NCBI RefSeq assembly: GCF_001425785.1
Contig: NZ_LMDI01000005.1
Location: 1,435-65,434 of the forward strand
Source: Rhizobacter sp. Root1221
GTDB lineage: Bacteria > Pseudomonadota > Gammaproteobacteria > Burkholderiales > Burkholderiaceae_C
Direction: 5' to 3'
Length of the DNA: 64,000 nt
The notes beneath the pieces are model-generated. The model ran no database searches, had not been told where the DNA came from, and saw only the letters and a program-made list of their open reading frames with translations. The translations under genes were made by a program, and so were the position numbers. Positions within the stretch are counted from its first letter, which is position 1. Every line of letters begins with the position of its first letter. This document shows positions 40,201 through 49,509 of this stretch, piece by piece.

Positions 40201-43200
40201 GGGTGAAGTCGGAGTGGCTCTCGTTGTGGCTGATGTTGACGCTGACCTTGATGCCGGCCGCGACGTTCTTCATGCCAGAGACGGCGCTCACCGCATCCCT
40301 CGCGGCGAGCCCGGCGTTGATGGCGGCCATGCCCTTCATGCGGGTGTTGCGGGTGTCCTGGCCCGAGTTGATGGCGCTGCGGGCCGCGAGCAGGGCGTCC
40401 ACCAGCGGGATGCTGACGGTGCCGCCCACCGCACTGCGGCTGGACGAGCTGCCCTGGGTGGACTCGCCGCGGTCGTACGCCGCGTCGATCTGCACGGCGC
40501 GGGCGCGGATGCCGATGTCGCCCTCGGGCGCCGCGAGGGTGCTGCCGGTCTGGGTGTAGCGGCCGTCGGCGCTCAATGCCACGCTGCCTTGCAGGCTGGC
40601 CACCTGGGTGGCCGCATGCGTGGTGCTGCTGCCGCGTTGTTCGTCGCCTTGCTGGGCCGTGCCCATGGCCGGCTGCCACCACTTGCCGATCTGGCCGTTG
40701 GCGTAGCTGTGGGTGCGGCTGAAGTCGGACTGGGTTTGCTCCGCCGCCAGCAGGCTCAGGTCGCCGCCCGCGTGCATGCGCAGGTCCTTCTCGACCGCCA
40801 CGGTGGCGCCCACCAGCGTGGTGTTGCGCCCGCTGCGGGTGCTCAGGGTGCCGGCCGTCACGTTGCTGCCCTGGGCCTGGGTGGACGACTGCGTGCGCAG
40901 CTGGCTTTCCGACGCCTTCTTGAGGAACGCAAACCCCACGTCGAAGAGGCCCGCGGAGTTGAACGATTGGCCGTTGAGGCGGCCCAGGGAGTTGGCCTGC
41001 TGGAAGCTCTGGCGCTCGTGGCTGGTGTCGGTGGTGGCGGTGAAGGCGCTCAGCGTGAAGTCGCGCCCGGCGTCGACTTCCAGCTGCGTTTGTGCGTTGA
41101 GCTCGCCGGCCTGCACGGTGATGTCCTGGCCCGCCTTCAGCAGCAGCGCGTTGCCGCTGAAGGTGCTGCCCACCGCCTGGGTCATGGCGGTGCGGTCGTG
41201 GGTGATGGTGGTGCGGGTCTTGAACGTGCCGTCGTGCACGGCCACTCGCGCATCCTCGGTGAGAGAACTGGCGGCGCCCGCCTGGAGGTCGATGTTGCCC
41301 CGCACGGCCTGGGCGGACAGCAACCCGCCTTCGCTGCTGACGGTGGCCGCGCGTGCGATGAGGTTATCGCCGGCGCGCAGCGTGATGTCGCCCTGGCCCG
41401 CGACCACGGTGCCCGCCTCGCCGCGCTGGTCTTCGAGGTGGTTGAGGTCGTCGCCGGCATGGAAGCCGCTGCGGTGGTGCACGTCCACGGTGCCGAACCG
41501 CAGGTCGCGGCCGCTGTCGATCCACGTCTGGCCGCCGCTGCCGGCCTGGTTCAGCGCGGCCGCCGTGAGCGTGGTGTCGCGCCCCGCCTGCAGCGACAGC
41601 TGGCCCTGGCCCGCACGCACGGTGAGGCTGGCGAGGCGGTCGATGTCGGTGTGCTGTTCCTGCAGCTTCACGCCGCCCAGGTCGATCTGGAAACCCGTGG
41701 TGCGGGTGGTGCTGGCCACGGTGAGGTCGCGCCCGGCGTCAAGCACCAGCTGGCTGTCGGCGGTGATCTGGCCGCCCAGGTTGGTGATGTCGTTGCGGGC
41801 CTGCAGCGATATGCTGCCGCCCCGGATCAACCCCGGGTTGTGGATGTTCTCGGCGTTCACCCGCACGGTGTCGCGGCCCACCACCGTGCCGGTGTTGGTG
41901 AAGTCGCCCGCGGTGGTGACGCTGACGCGGTTGCCCGCGATGAGGCTGCCGGTGGCACCTACCTCGGCATCGGTGGTGCGTGCGTACACCTGCGGCACCA
42001 GGGCCTGCACGGTGGAGCCGTCGGCGCGGGTGACGTCGCGCCGCACCATCCACACGATGTCGGTGGTGAGCTTGGACAGCTGGTCGGCCGTGAGGGCCTG
42101 GCCCGGCTGCAGGTTGTGGGCCCGCGCGAACGCCACGCCGGCGTTCATCAGCAGCACGTACTCGGTTTCGTTGTTCTGGTTGGCATCGAGCAGGCGGGTG
42201 CCGAGCAGCTGGCTGGTCTGCTCGCGCACGAGGCGCTGCTCGTAGTAGCCGTCACCCAGCCGTGGGCCCAGGCTGCCGGGCGCCACGCCCAGCTGCGTGA
42301 GCAGGTAGTTGCTGTCGAGCCAGGTGCGGTAGCCCGAGAACTGGGCATCGGTGGTGACCAGCACCGGTGCGCCCGCATCGCGGTGCCGCGTGTAGAGACC
42401 GCTGGTGGGCAGGGTCAGGTCGACGGTGGCGGCGCGGTGGAGGATGGTGGGGTCCGCGACCGTGCCTGCGGCGCCGGGTGCCGGGCCGGTGGTCCCGGTG
42501 GTGCCCACCGCGGCTGGCGCGCCCGTGGCGGGGCCGGTGGCCGCGGCGTCGGCCACCGTGACCGCCTGCACGCCGTTGCCCTGGCCGTGCAGGTTGACGT
42601 TGGCGCCGCGCAGTTCGGCCGTGCTCAGGTCGAGCGCGACGCTCGTGTTGTCGGGATTGTCGAGGGTGCTGGTGACGGATTCCGTGCGGGTGTCGGTGCG
42701 ACGATTCTTGTAGCTGCAGAAGTTGCCGCTACTGCACTTGTCCCGATGCAGCATGAACGTGGTCGTGGTGACGGTGGTGGCCCGTTCCCCGCTGTACGTG
42801 CCGGTGGTGTAGTGGTCCAGGCGCAGGTCGACGGTGCCGAGCGACACGACGCGGCTCTGGTCGTTGTGCACCCGGGCGTCTCCGAAGTGCATGGCCCCGC
42901 CTGACTCCAGCACCCCGGCGCGGCCACTCGCCGCTTCGTTGAAGTAGCTCTCCGTCTGAGTCGTGGTGCGGGTCTGCTCGGTGCGGTAGTTGCCGCTGCC
43001 ACCCGTGTCCCACAGCACGCTGTGGGTGCTGGTGGGCACGAACCCCGTGGCCGGGCGGGTGGAGATCACCACGGGCCGGTCACGCTCCACGATCACCTGG
43101 TCGACACCGTAGGTGATCTCGCCGGCCGCGCGCACGGCCCCCCCGGTGACCCGCAGCAGGTCGCCGATGCCCTGCGCCTGCCCCTGGGCGTCGAGCGTGC

Positions 43201-46200
43201 GGCCGAAATGCACCGTGCCTTCACTGAGCAGTTCCGCGCCCGACCCCACGTTCACCTGGCCCGCGGCCACGTCGAGCCGGTCCCGCGCGGCGATGACCCC
43301 GCTGCGTGTCTCGACGTCACCGCGGTGGCGCCCGAACCCGCGGTAGTAGGAGGCGTTCCAGGGCGTGTGGTACGTGCTCACCTCGCCGGTCTGGGCGTTG
43401 GTCACCGTGTAGGACCGCCGCGTCGCGGACGTGTTGTTGACCGTCTCGGCCTGCACGCTCGTGTGGTCGCCGTAGATGCGTCCGCCGATGTTGTCGACGG
43501 TGGTGGCGGCCTGCACCGTGGTGTGGGCGCCGTCGACAAGGCCGCGGTTGCTGATGCTGGTGTCCGACTGGAGCAGCGTGTCGCCCGCGGAGATGATGCT
43601 GGCGTTGGCGCCGAGGTCGATGCGCTGGGCGTGGATCGCCAGGCCTTCACCGCCTTCCATCTGGCCGTCGAGCGCGAAGCGGCCGGTGGTGGTGAGGCTC
43701 GTGCGGCCCGCGGCATGGAGGTCGCCCACGTCGCCCAGGTCGGCGTTCACGCGCAGGTCGAGGGTGCCGGCCGAATACACCTTGCCGTCGAAACCCACCT
43801 GGCTGGCGTCGATGCCCACGTGGCGTCCGGCCACCAGCGTGCCACCGGTGTTGGTGATCTCGAGCGTCTGGTGCTGGAGGTCGGTGGCCCCGGTGTCGCG
43901 CAGCGTCAGCGTGCCCACGGCCGACAGCAGGCCGCCCGTGTTGTCGAGGTGGCCGGTGCTGCCCAGCGTCACGTCGTTGTCGGCCAGGATGGCGCCGCGC
44001 TGGTTGACGATGGCCGCCGCGTTGACACGCACGTCGTGGCCCTGCAGGCCCAGGGTGCCTTCGCGGGTGCCGGTGTTGATCACCGTGCCGGCCTGGACAT
44101 CCAGCGCATCGCCCGCGCGGATGAGGCTGCCGGTGTTGTCGAGGGTGCCAGTGCCCACGTCGATCTGGAGGCCGCCGGTGAACTGCACCTGCCCGCCCCG
44201 GTTGTCGAGCCCGGCGCCCACCACCGAGGCGCTGCCGATGCCGCCGATGCTGCCGCCACCGGAGTTGTCGATGGCCTGGCCGTTGAGCGTGCCACCGCCG
44301 CCCGTCCAGATGCGTCCCGCAGCGTTGTCGATGGCCCCGGCCTGAATGGTCATCATCCCGGTGCTGAGCAGCCCGCCCTTGTCGCCTGACTGGCTGTTGA
44401 GCAGCGCCTGGCCATGGGTGTCGACGCGCAGGGCGCCATCGGCCTGGATCAGCCCGGTGCGGTTGTCGAGCGTGCCGTCGCGCGTGTCGACCGACACGTT
44501 GCGCCCACCGACGTACCCGTCGCGGTTGTCCAGCGCACCGGCCTGGAGTCCGAGGTCGCCTTCGGCGGCCAGCGTGCCGCCGTGGTTGTCGAGTGCGCCG
44601 GCCACCGCCACGGTCAGCGCGCCCTTGGCACTCACGTGGCCGCCCTGGTTGGACAGCGTGGCGGCGGCCAGCCCGAGGCCGCCCGCCTGCGCCACGAGGA
44701 TGCCGTCGGTGTTGTCGATGCCGCCCTGCACGGCGAGGTCGAGCGCCCCCGCGCCGGTCTGGACCAGTTGGCCGTGGCGGTTGGACAGGTCGTGGGCCGA
44801 CACCTCGAACGAGGCCGCGGACACCGTGGCCTCGTCGGTGCGCCAGGTCTGGGCGATGCTGCCGTGCAGCGTGCCGGTGGCCAGCAGCGCCGCACCCGTT
44901 GCATCGAACCCGCCTTCGAGCGCGACGAACATCAGGTTCTGCCCGCTGAATTGCGCGCCGGTCGCGTCGATGGCCTTGGTGGTGACGTTGATGTCGCCGC
45001 CGGCCACGCCTTGCCCGTGGATCAGCGCGCGGCCGCCGGCCTGGACGAAGAGGCCGCCGGTGGTGCCGATCTGCGTGGTCTTGCCGTCGTCGCTGGTGGT
45101 GAGGCCCGCGGCGAGGGTGGTGTCCTTGTCGCTCTGCACCTGGCTGTCGGCGCCGGTGGCGAGCAGGCGCAGGTCGCCGGCGGCACCGATGAACCCGCCC
45201 TGCGTGTTGCGGAGGTGGCCGCGGGTCTGGAGCCGGGCATCGCCCTTGGCGTACACGCTGCCGCTGTTGTCGATGCCGCCAGCGGCATCGGCCACGAGGG
45301 CGCCGCTGCTGTTGACCTGCCCCACGTTGACGAGCTTGCCGTCGGCGGTGACCAACACGTCTCCGGCCTGCGCCGCGATGGTGCCGGCGTTGCGCACGCC
45401 CACGCCGGCGTCGGTGCCCACGAGCGTGATGTGGCCGGCGTACATGCCCCCGAGGTTCGACACGTCGATGCCCACCGCGGGTGCGGCGTCCTGGCTGCGG
45501 GTGGCCGTGACCTGGCTGTTGTCGATGCTGACGAGGTTCGCGCCCTGCGTCACCTTCAGCTTGTTCGCCCACACACCCGCGTTGACCTTGACGCTGCGCG
45601 CGATGATGTCGGTGTAGTCCGCACCGCGCGCATCCATGCCGCGGCCTTCGACGGCCACGGTGCCGCGTTCCACCCGGTAGCCCTCGAGGTTGCCCTGGTT
45701 CATCACGGCCGTGCCGGTGGTGACGGTGGCTCGGCTCGCGTTGATGAAGCCGCAGCCGTCGCAGGTGATGCCTGCCGGGTTGGCGATCACCACCTGCGCG
45801 CGGTCACCGGCCACCTCGATGTAGCCGCGCAGCTGGCTGGGGTTGCTGGAGTTGACTTCGTTGAGGATGACCCGCGCGGTGCCGGCGGCCATCCACGGAT
45901 TGGCTCCCACCGCGCCGGCCAGCGCCGAGGCCGCACCGGTGCGCGAGTTGTTGAGCACCGCCCCGGCCGCACCCACGTCGAACTGGCTGTAGGTGTTGCG
46001 GGACACCCCGGCAGCGCTGGGCGTCTGGACGTTCACCTGCACCGCGCCCGTGGGTGTGGGCAGCACGGTGGGCTGCTGGTTGCGGGACGCGTTGCGGTCG
46101 GCCACGATCTGGGCGGTGGCGGACCCGGCCACGGCCACCATGCCCAACGCCAGCCACAACGACAAGGCCAGCGGCCGCACCGCCACCTGCAGGTGCGACG

Positions 46201-46312
46201 AACCGCCCACGCGGGCGCCGGCCGCGCGGCCGTGCCCCAGCGCCGTCTCGGCCACCGCCATGTAGAGGCCGCGGGCCCGGTTGAAGACGACGCGGTGCAG
46301 TTGCTGGTTCAT
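37253..46312 (-). CDS. cdiA: CdiA/FhaB-type contact-dependent toxin with papain-like C-terminus
   Basis: The 3019-residue TpsA protein starts with an extended signal peptide (ESPR, 1-25, MNQQLHRVVFNRARGLYMAV) and cleavage near 68 (GSATA). The TPS domain (about 70-290) contains NPAGITCDGCGFINASRATV at 178-197. Long filamentous haemagglutinin repeats fill the middle (to about 1100, again about 1500-2150), then a pretoxin region (about 2350-2830). The end (about 2860-3019) has C2886/C2889 (ENCIACVASYM), H2968/H2971 (RHVFHAQRL) and D2984 (MFDPQNGQ), the Cys-His-Asp order of papain-like toxins (Tox-PL type), suggesting a protease, deamidase or related activity. Neither VENN nor the Burkholderia ELYN boundary motif is seen. 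AGGGA lies seven bases before the start. Antisense long frames are composition artefacts. Confidence 0.9.
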   Translation of the reverse strand: MNQQLHRVVFNRARGLYMAVAETALGHGRAAGARVGGSSHLQVAVRPLALSLWLALGMVAVAGSATAQIVADRNASRNQQPTVLPTPTGAVQVNVQTPSAAGVSRNTYSQFDVGAAGAVLNNSRTGAASALAGAVGANPWMAAGTARVILNEVNSSNPSQLRGYIEVAGDRAQVVIANPAGITCDGCGFINASRATVTTGTAVMNQGNLEGYRVERGTVAVEGRGMDARGADYTDIIARSVKVNAGVWANKLKVTQGANLVSIDNSQVTATRSQDAAPAVGIDVSNLGGMYAGHITLVGTDAGVGVRNAGTIAAQAGDVLVTADGKLVNVGQVNSSGALVADAAGGIDNSGSVYAKGDARLQTRGHLRNTQGGFIGAAGDLRLLATGADSQVQSDKDTTLAAGLTTSDDGKTTQIGTTGGLFVQAGGRALIHGQGVAGGDINVTTKAIDATGAQFSGQNLMFVALEGGFDATGAALLATGTLHGSIAQTWRTDEATVSAASFEVSAHDLSNRHGQLVQTGAGALDLAVQGGIDNTDGILVAQAGGLGLAAATLSNQGGHVSAKGALTVAVAGALDNHGGTLAAEGDLGLQAGALDNRDGYVGGRNVSVDTRDGTLDNRTGLIQADGALRVDTHGQALLNSQSGDKGGLLSTGMMTIQAGAIDNAAGRIWTGGGGTLNGQAIDNSGGGSIGGIGSASVVGAGLDNRGGQVQFTGGLQIDVGTGTLDNTGSLIRAGDALDVQAGTVINTGTREGTLGLQGHDVRVNAAAIVNQRGAILADNDVTLGSTGHLDNTGGLLSAVGTLTLRDTGATDLQHQTLEITNTGGTLVAGRHVGIDASQVGFDGKVYSAGTLDLRVNADLGDVGDLHAAGRTSLTTTGRFALDGQMEGGEGLAIHAQRIDLGANASIISAGDTLLQSDTSISNRGLVDGAHTTVQAATTVDNIGGRIYGDHTSVQAETVNNTSATRRSYTVTNAQTGEVSTYHTPWNASYYRGFGRHRGDVETRSGVIAARDRLDVAAGQVNVGSGAELLSEGTVHFGRTLDAQGQAQGIGDLLRVTGGAVRAAGEITYGVDQVIVERDRPVVISTRPATGFVPTSTHSVLWDTGGSGNYRTEQTRTTTQTESYFNEAASGRAGVLESGGAMHFGDARVHNDQSRVVSLGTVDLRLDHYTTGTYSGERATTVTTTTFMLHRDKCSSGNFCSYKNRRTDTRTESVTSTLDNPDNTSVALDLSTAELRGANVNLHGQGNGVQAVTVADAAATGPATGAPAAVGTTGTTGPAPGAAGTVADPTILHRAATVDLTLPTSGLYTRHRDAGAPVLVTTDAQFSGYRTWLDSNYLLTQLGVAPGSLGPRLGDGYYEQRLVREQTSQLLGTRLLDANQNNETEYVLLMNAGVAFARAHNLQPGQALTADQLSKLTTDIVWMVRRDVTRADGSTVQALVPQVYARTTDAEVGATGSLIAGNRVSVTTAGDFTNTGTVVGRDTVRVNAENIHNPGLIRGGSISLQARNDITNLGGQITADSQLVLDAGRDLTVASTTRTTGFQIDLGGVKLQEQHTDIDRLASLTVRAGQGQLSLQAGRDTTLTAAALNQAGSGGQTWIDSGRDLRFGTVDVHHRSGFHAGDDLNHLEDQRGEAGTVVAGQGDITLRAGDNLIARAATVSSEGGLLSAQAVRGNIDLQAGAASSLTEDARVAVHDGTFKTRTTITHDRTAMTQAVGSTFSGNALLLKAGQDITVQAGELNAQTQLEVDAGRDFTLSAFTATTDTSHERQSFQQANSLGRLNGQSFNSAGLFDVGFAFLKKASESQLRTQSSTQAQGSNVTAGTLSTRSGRNTTLVGATVAVEKDLRMHAGGDLSLLAAEQTQSDFSRTHSYANGQIGKWWQPAMGTAQQGDEQRGSSTTHAATQVASLQGSVALSADGRYTQTGSTLAAPEGDIGIRARAVQIDAAYDRGESTQGSSSSRSAVGGTVSIPLVDALLAARSAINSGQDTRNTRMKGMAAINAGLAARDAVSAVSGMKNVAAGIKVSVNISHNESHSDFTQSGTNAVGSTVAAGGDLRIEAAGAGADSTLNVIGSDLNAGNNTLLKADGAIRLAAAENTAVQKSTDGSSGASVGIGFALLGDQNGFTIDLAASRTRGRADGSDSTWTNSHVTTGKTLTLVSGGDTTLQGAAVNAQRVEGQIGGNLRIDSLQDKSTYDSKQESAGINLSLCIPPICYGAFVSAAGFNYGTTRINANQRYVAEQSGIFAGDGGYDIRVGGNTDLTGGVVAASQLALDRGLTRFEGKGGVTQRDLVNVADFNAQAFAVSAQVSSATTRKDPASSAPAPAPAPRPSGDKKASSGGKPTASVGFGEDGEHLESVTRSGIGVSTATDTAGILRPTFNAERTRREMAAQVQITQTFSQKAPKAVAELSDSIVNSAGQQIEQARTYLALWREREEGRLAEPEKVKALDELEQNRGFTPEAAVATLRDPDLRAQQELFAEGGAGRVVLHTLTGALGGGVQGALGAGGVAAAAPQIDEWQRSVVSTARAVTSDLGINDGYATMFGQAFGQLTSSGLGAALGSGTGAGFALAVDTNNRQLHQSELQRIKALAKGDKAVEQRLLAAACALVHCADGVPKDDPNYELLAKLQAIGAGMKSEQALLSSQIGQNGRVVERLFQYSWVDAYLVEPATRSKMVTRTAGGGQFVLGGLGVAASGASCVTGWGCAAGLVGGTVSLDYAQAGLRQAWNGTTSVPYGEQVLRSFGASDEGAALGYGLLGLSAAAVEGVVANRVSRLHGANPKAPETSTSIDDLNGVSVRGRPKVEVNSPANLNYTGQWPTTTLPAVDSAIPTGHLTGNSVLPSLQFSNSFGKATKDGNLAFQGYSNNHIGAAWDVPTYTRWNPSAKSENCIACVASYMTDRENRIFMTADDIERNVASVHPERGIQLAEAVRIIRKAVSTESAPIWTSPFGANKPIGDYAMFIGPERDRLRHVFHAQRLDDGSVKMFDPQNGQAISADDLLSLRILWGGRSDAPIVPVFITRK

Positions 46313-46388
46313 GGTCTATCCCTGGATGCGGTGTGGCAAGGCGCTGCGCGCCTGCGGTGTTCGAGGTCGGAACGAGATCGGGACGAGG

Positions 46389-48200
46389 TCAGAAGGCCGC
46401 GCCGGCGGTGAACCCGCTCACCAGGCCGGAGGCGTTCAAGGCGCCGGGCTTGTGCAAGGCGCCGCCGGCGAACACGTCGTAGTTCACCCACTTCCACGCG
46501 CCTCGCAGGCCCAGCACCGCGCCCGACATCGACTTGCCCGCCAGCTGCGCGCTGGAGGCCCCGCCCACCGTGCCGTGGTCGATGCCGAGGTACAGCTCCT
46601 GCCCCGTGTCCCGCAACGGCAGCCCCACGTCGTTGCGGATGAGCCAGCCGCGTTCGGCGGACAACACGCTTTCGCCGTTGAAACCGCGGACGGTGTAACG
46701 CCCGCCGATCGAGAAGCGGTCCTGCGGCACGAGGGGCGAGCGGTTCCATTGCGCGCGCCAGCTGCCGGTGTAGCGCAGCGGCTGCCCGGCCAGCCTGAAT
46801 GGCGCGCTGAACTGCACGTCGGCGGTCAGGAGGCGCGGCCTGGCCGTGCCATCGCCGTGGGTTTCCTCGGGCGCAGGTATCGCCCCCTGCGCGCCGGTGC
46901 CGCGCCGGTAGACCAGCCGCAGGTCCACCGTGCGCGCGCCGATGTACTCGCGGTGCGCGGCGCCAAGCTCCCAGCCGGCCATGCGGCGGCGCTGCACTTC
47001 CACCTCGGTGTCGTCGATGAAATTGCGCGACGAGCGGGCCCAGCCGCGCACGCTGACCGTGGTCTTGCGCACCGCATCCCGGTACACGAGGCGCGACACC
47101 TGCAGGTCGCGGTTGCTGTTGTCGCCGTGGTACGTGTAGTTCTGGTTCACGCCGGCCACCGTCTGGTGGTAGTCGGACCGGCCCACGTTCATCGACAGCA
47201 GCCAGTGGCCGAACGGCACCGAGTAGTGGACGACACCGCCCTTGCTGCCGCGGGCCCCCGGGTCACCGCCGCCCAGGTCGTGGTTGACGCTGACGTAGAA
47301 GAGGTCGTTGAGCCGCAGGCCATGGTCGAGCGACACCGTGGCGTTGCCCTGGTACTTGCCGGTGGCCCGTGTGCCGGAGTCGTCGGCGGACACGTTGAAG
47401 CGCACCGGGCGTCCCTGCTGCCAGCCGATCACGAGGTCGCTGTCGCCTGGTTGCGCATCGGGGCCCTCGGCCGGTGCGATCTGCATGTCGACCTCGGCGG
47501 TGGGCACCCGCTTGAAGTTCTCGAGGCCTTGCTCGATGTCGCGCAGGTTCAGGCGCTGGCCCGCCCGGGTGGGCACCGCGTTCCACGCGTTGGCCCGCGG
47601 TGAAGTGCCGTCCGTGAAACGCACCGCGCGCACCCGGCCGGGCACCAGCGTGAGCGCGAGCGTGCCGCTGCGCAGGTCTTGTGGCGCGGCCGTCACGCGG
47701 CTGGTGATGAAACCGCGTGCGATGAGCGCGTTCTGCACGCGCTTCATGATGCGGTTGATGCCGACGGAACCCAGGCAGCGCCCGGGTGCGGCGTCGCCGA
47801 TCGCCTGGGGCGGGGGATCGGTGGGCAGGTACGCGGCGTTCAATGCCCACTGGAATTTCTCGGACGAAGCACCGCCCAGCTCGACACGCACGATGTGAAA
47901 GCACGGCGTTTCATCGGTGGGCAGCGGCAGCAGCGCGTCCGGCACGGTGGCCGTGTCGAGGCGGACGTCGGGCGCACGCCGCAGCTGCTGGGACTGTGCG
48001 CGTTCGCGCTCCTGCAAGCGGCGCTGTTCCTGTGCGGCCGCGGCGCCCACGGCGTCGGGTGACGTCGGGTCGGCGGCCACACTGGACCCGCCAACGACCA
48101 GCCCTGCTGAAAGAACGAAAACGGCAACACAAGACCGGCCCCGCACGCGGCGGGGATACAAAGAAAAGGACACGCAGACCACTCCCCAGCCCGCATCCAT
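46389..48200 (-). CDS. cdiB: Two-partner secretion outer-membrane transporter for CdiA (TpsB)
   Basis: The 603-residue protein has an export signal after a basic leader (RRVRGRSCVAVFVLSAGLVV...), a periplasmic part with POTRA-like sequences (about 90-260, including GFITSRVTAAPQDLRSGTL) and a 16-strand barrel. The barrel carries the TpsB motif VRGFNGESVLSAERGW and ends in Phe, the outer-membrane assembly signal. The start is uncertain: ATG 48200 has no ribosome site, while GTG 48173 follows GGGGAG by eight bases. It moves CdiA to the cell surface. The gap to cdiA is 76 bases, giving the order cdiB-cdiA-cdiI. Confidence 0.9.
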   Translation of the reverse strand: MDAGWGVVCVSFSLYPRRVRGRSCVAVFVLSAGLVVGGSSVAADPTSPDAVGAAAAQEQRRLQERERAQSQQLRRAPDVRLDTATVPDALLPLPTDETPCFHIVRVELGGASSEKFQWALNAAYLPTDPPPQAIGDAAPGRCLGSVGINRIMKRVQNALIARGFITSRVTAAPQDLRSGTLALTLVPGRVRAVRFTDGTSPRANAWNAVPTRAGQRLNLRDIEQGLENFKRVPTAEVDMQIAPAEGPDAQPGDSDLVIGWQQGRPVRFNVSADDSGTRATGKYQGNATVSLDHGLRLNDLFYVSVNHDLGGGDPGARGSKGGVVHYSVPFGHWLLSMNVGRSDYHQTVAGVNQNYTYHGDNSNRDLQVSRLVYRDAVRKTTVSVRGWARSSRNFIDDTEVEVQRRRMAGWELGAAHREYIGARTVDLRLVYRRGTGAQGAIPAPEETHGDGTARPRLLTADVQFSAPFRLAGQPLRYTGSWRAQWNRSPLVPQDRFSIGGRYTVRGFNGESVLSAERGWLIRNDVGLPLRDTGQELYLGIDHGTVGGASSAQLAGKSMSGAVLGLRGAWKWVNYDVFAGGALHKPGALNASGLVSGFTAGAAF

Positions 48201-48300
48201 GGAAATCGCGGGACTGTCTGTTCTCGAAATTCTGGTTTGTTCGGCCGGGTGTCGTGCCCGCGCAAAGCAGACTTGTCCGAAACCGAATATCAGGATTTTC

Positions 48301-48321
48301 CCGTGCAATCCGTCACGGAAA
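48301..48321 (+). repeat. 21-bp direct repeat, right copy (CDI block border)
   Basis: Identical to 35097-35117 and in the same orientation, 13.2 kb away. It lies 100 bases upstream of the cdiB start. The rest of 48201-48433 holds no gene. Confidence 0.8.
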
Positions 48322-48433
48322 TGGGCCAGAGCTGTATCAGGAGGTGTTCTAGGGGGGAGGGCTCGAAACCCCACTGATCGCGGGGGGCGCGTTGGCGCGA
48401 TTTCGCGGTAGGCCGCCGCTCAGTGCTTGCCGT

Positions 48434-48568
48434 TCACACCACGCGCACCCCGAGGCCGCCGATCAACATCGCCGCCTGGTCGGTCGACATGATGGCTCCC
48501 TTGCCGAGGTCCACGGAGCGCAGGTCGGCGCCGCCGAACTGGGCGCTCTTCAGGTTCGCATCGCACAA
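48434..48568 (-). pseudogene. 3' remnant of a pentapeptide-repeat protein gene
   Basis: Only 44 residues remain: CDANLKSAQFGGADLRSVDL, where every fifth position is the Leu or Phe of the A(D/N)LxX repeat, then an end block IMSTDQAAMLIGGLGVRVV. Upstream sequence is not pentapeptide-like and is the start region of the YihY gene on the other strand. A TTG at 48568 could start a short product, but a truncated gene is more likely. Confidence 0.55.
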
Positions 48569-48635
48569 GCTCCGGCGCTGTGAACAAACGCCGATTTGGC
48601 GCTTGGCGCGGGCGGGCGGGTGCCAAGGCCGTGTG

Positions 48636-49484
48636 ATGATGCGCCCCGCCATGTTCAGCCTGATCCGCATCACCGTCCGCCGTGCCCGCCAGGAACGCCT
48701 TGCCCAGGTGGCGGGCAGCCTGACCTTCACGACCGTGCTGTCCATCGTGCCGTTCCTGACGGTGGCCTTCGCGCTGTTCACGCGCTTCCCCCTGTTCCGC
48801 CGGTTCGAGGGGGCCATCGAGGAACACCTGCTCAAGAGCCTGCTGCCGGCCGAGATGTCGCGCACGGTGTTGCGGTACCTGCACCAGTTCGCCGACAACG
48901 CCAGCGGCCTCACGCTGGTGGGGTCGCTGTTCCTGCTGGTGACGGCGGTGGCGATGCTGCTCACCATCGAGAACGCCCTCAACCAGATCTGGGACGTGAA
49001 AAAGCCGCGCCCGATCCTGCGGCGCGTGGGCCTGTACGTGCTGATGCTCGCCATCGGGCCGGCCGCGCTGGGCGTGAGCCTGTGGGCCATGTCGTATGTG
49101 CTCGGGGTGTCCATCGGCCTCATCGGCACCGTGCCGCCAGCGGCGCAGTTCGCGCTGGCGCTCGGCCCGGTCGTGCTCGGGGCCCTGGGCCTGACGGCGA
49201 TGTTCCGCTTCGTGCCCAACGCCCCGGTGCGCTGGCACGAGGCAGCACTCGGCGGCGTGCTCGCCGCCGGGGTGCTCGAACTGGGCAAGCGGGTGTTCGC
49301 CACCTACGTGCTCAAGTTCCCCACGTACAAGGCGGTGTACGGCGCGTTCGCCACGTTCCCGGTGTTCCTGCTGTGGGTGTACTTCTCATGGCTCGTGACC
49401 CTCGCCGCGGCGCTGCTGGCCGCGAACCTGGGGCGCGGTGCGGTGAAGCCCGCCCGCGCGGTGGGGCGCGCCCCCCGTCGCTGA
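48636..49484 (+). CDS. YihY/BrkB (UPF0761) family inner-membrane protein
   Basis: ATG 48636 lies five bases after AAGG; an ATG at 48651 is the alternative. The 282-residue protein has about six membrane helices and the family blocks QVAGSLTFTTVLSIVPFLTV, ENALNQIWDVKKPRP and FVPNAPVRWHEAALGGVLAA, with YGAFATFPVFLLWVYFSWL at the end. Its length is a little short of the 290-420 range usual in proteobacteria. The name ribonuclease BN given to this family is a historical mistake, and the role is unknown. It stands alone on its strand. Confidence 0.88.
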   Translation: MMRPAMFSLIRITVRRARQERLAQVAGSLTFTTVLSIVPFLTVAFALFTRFPLFRRFEGAIEEHLLKSLLPAEMSRTVLRYLHQFADNASGLTLVGSLFLLVTAVAMLLTIENALNQIWDVKKPRPILRRVGLYVLMLAIGPAALGVSLWAMSYVLGVSIGLIGTVPPAAQFALALGPVVLGALGLTAMFRFVPNAPVRWHEAALGGVLAAGVLELGKRVFATYVLKFPTYKAVYGAFATFPVFLLWVYFSWLVTLAAALLAANLGRGAVKPARAVGRAPRR

Positions 49485-49509
49485 GATCGGCGTCGCCAGG
49501 CGCCCGGCG

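Noticed and set aside
38492..42904. A 1470-codon plus-strand frame (and others) opposite cdiA
   Set aside because: It is an antisense shadow caused by high GC and codon bias; cdiA has full domain structure, and the antisense product has none.
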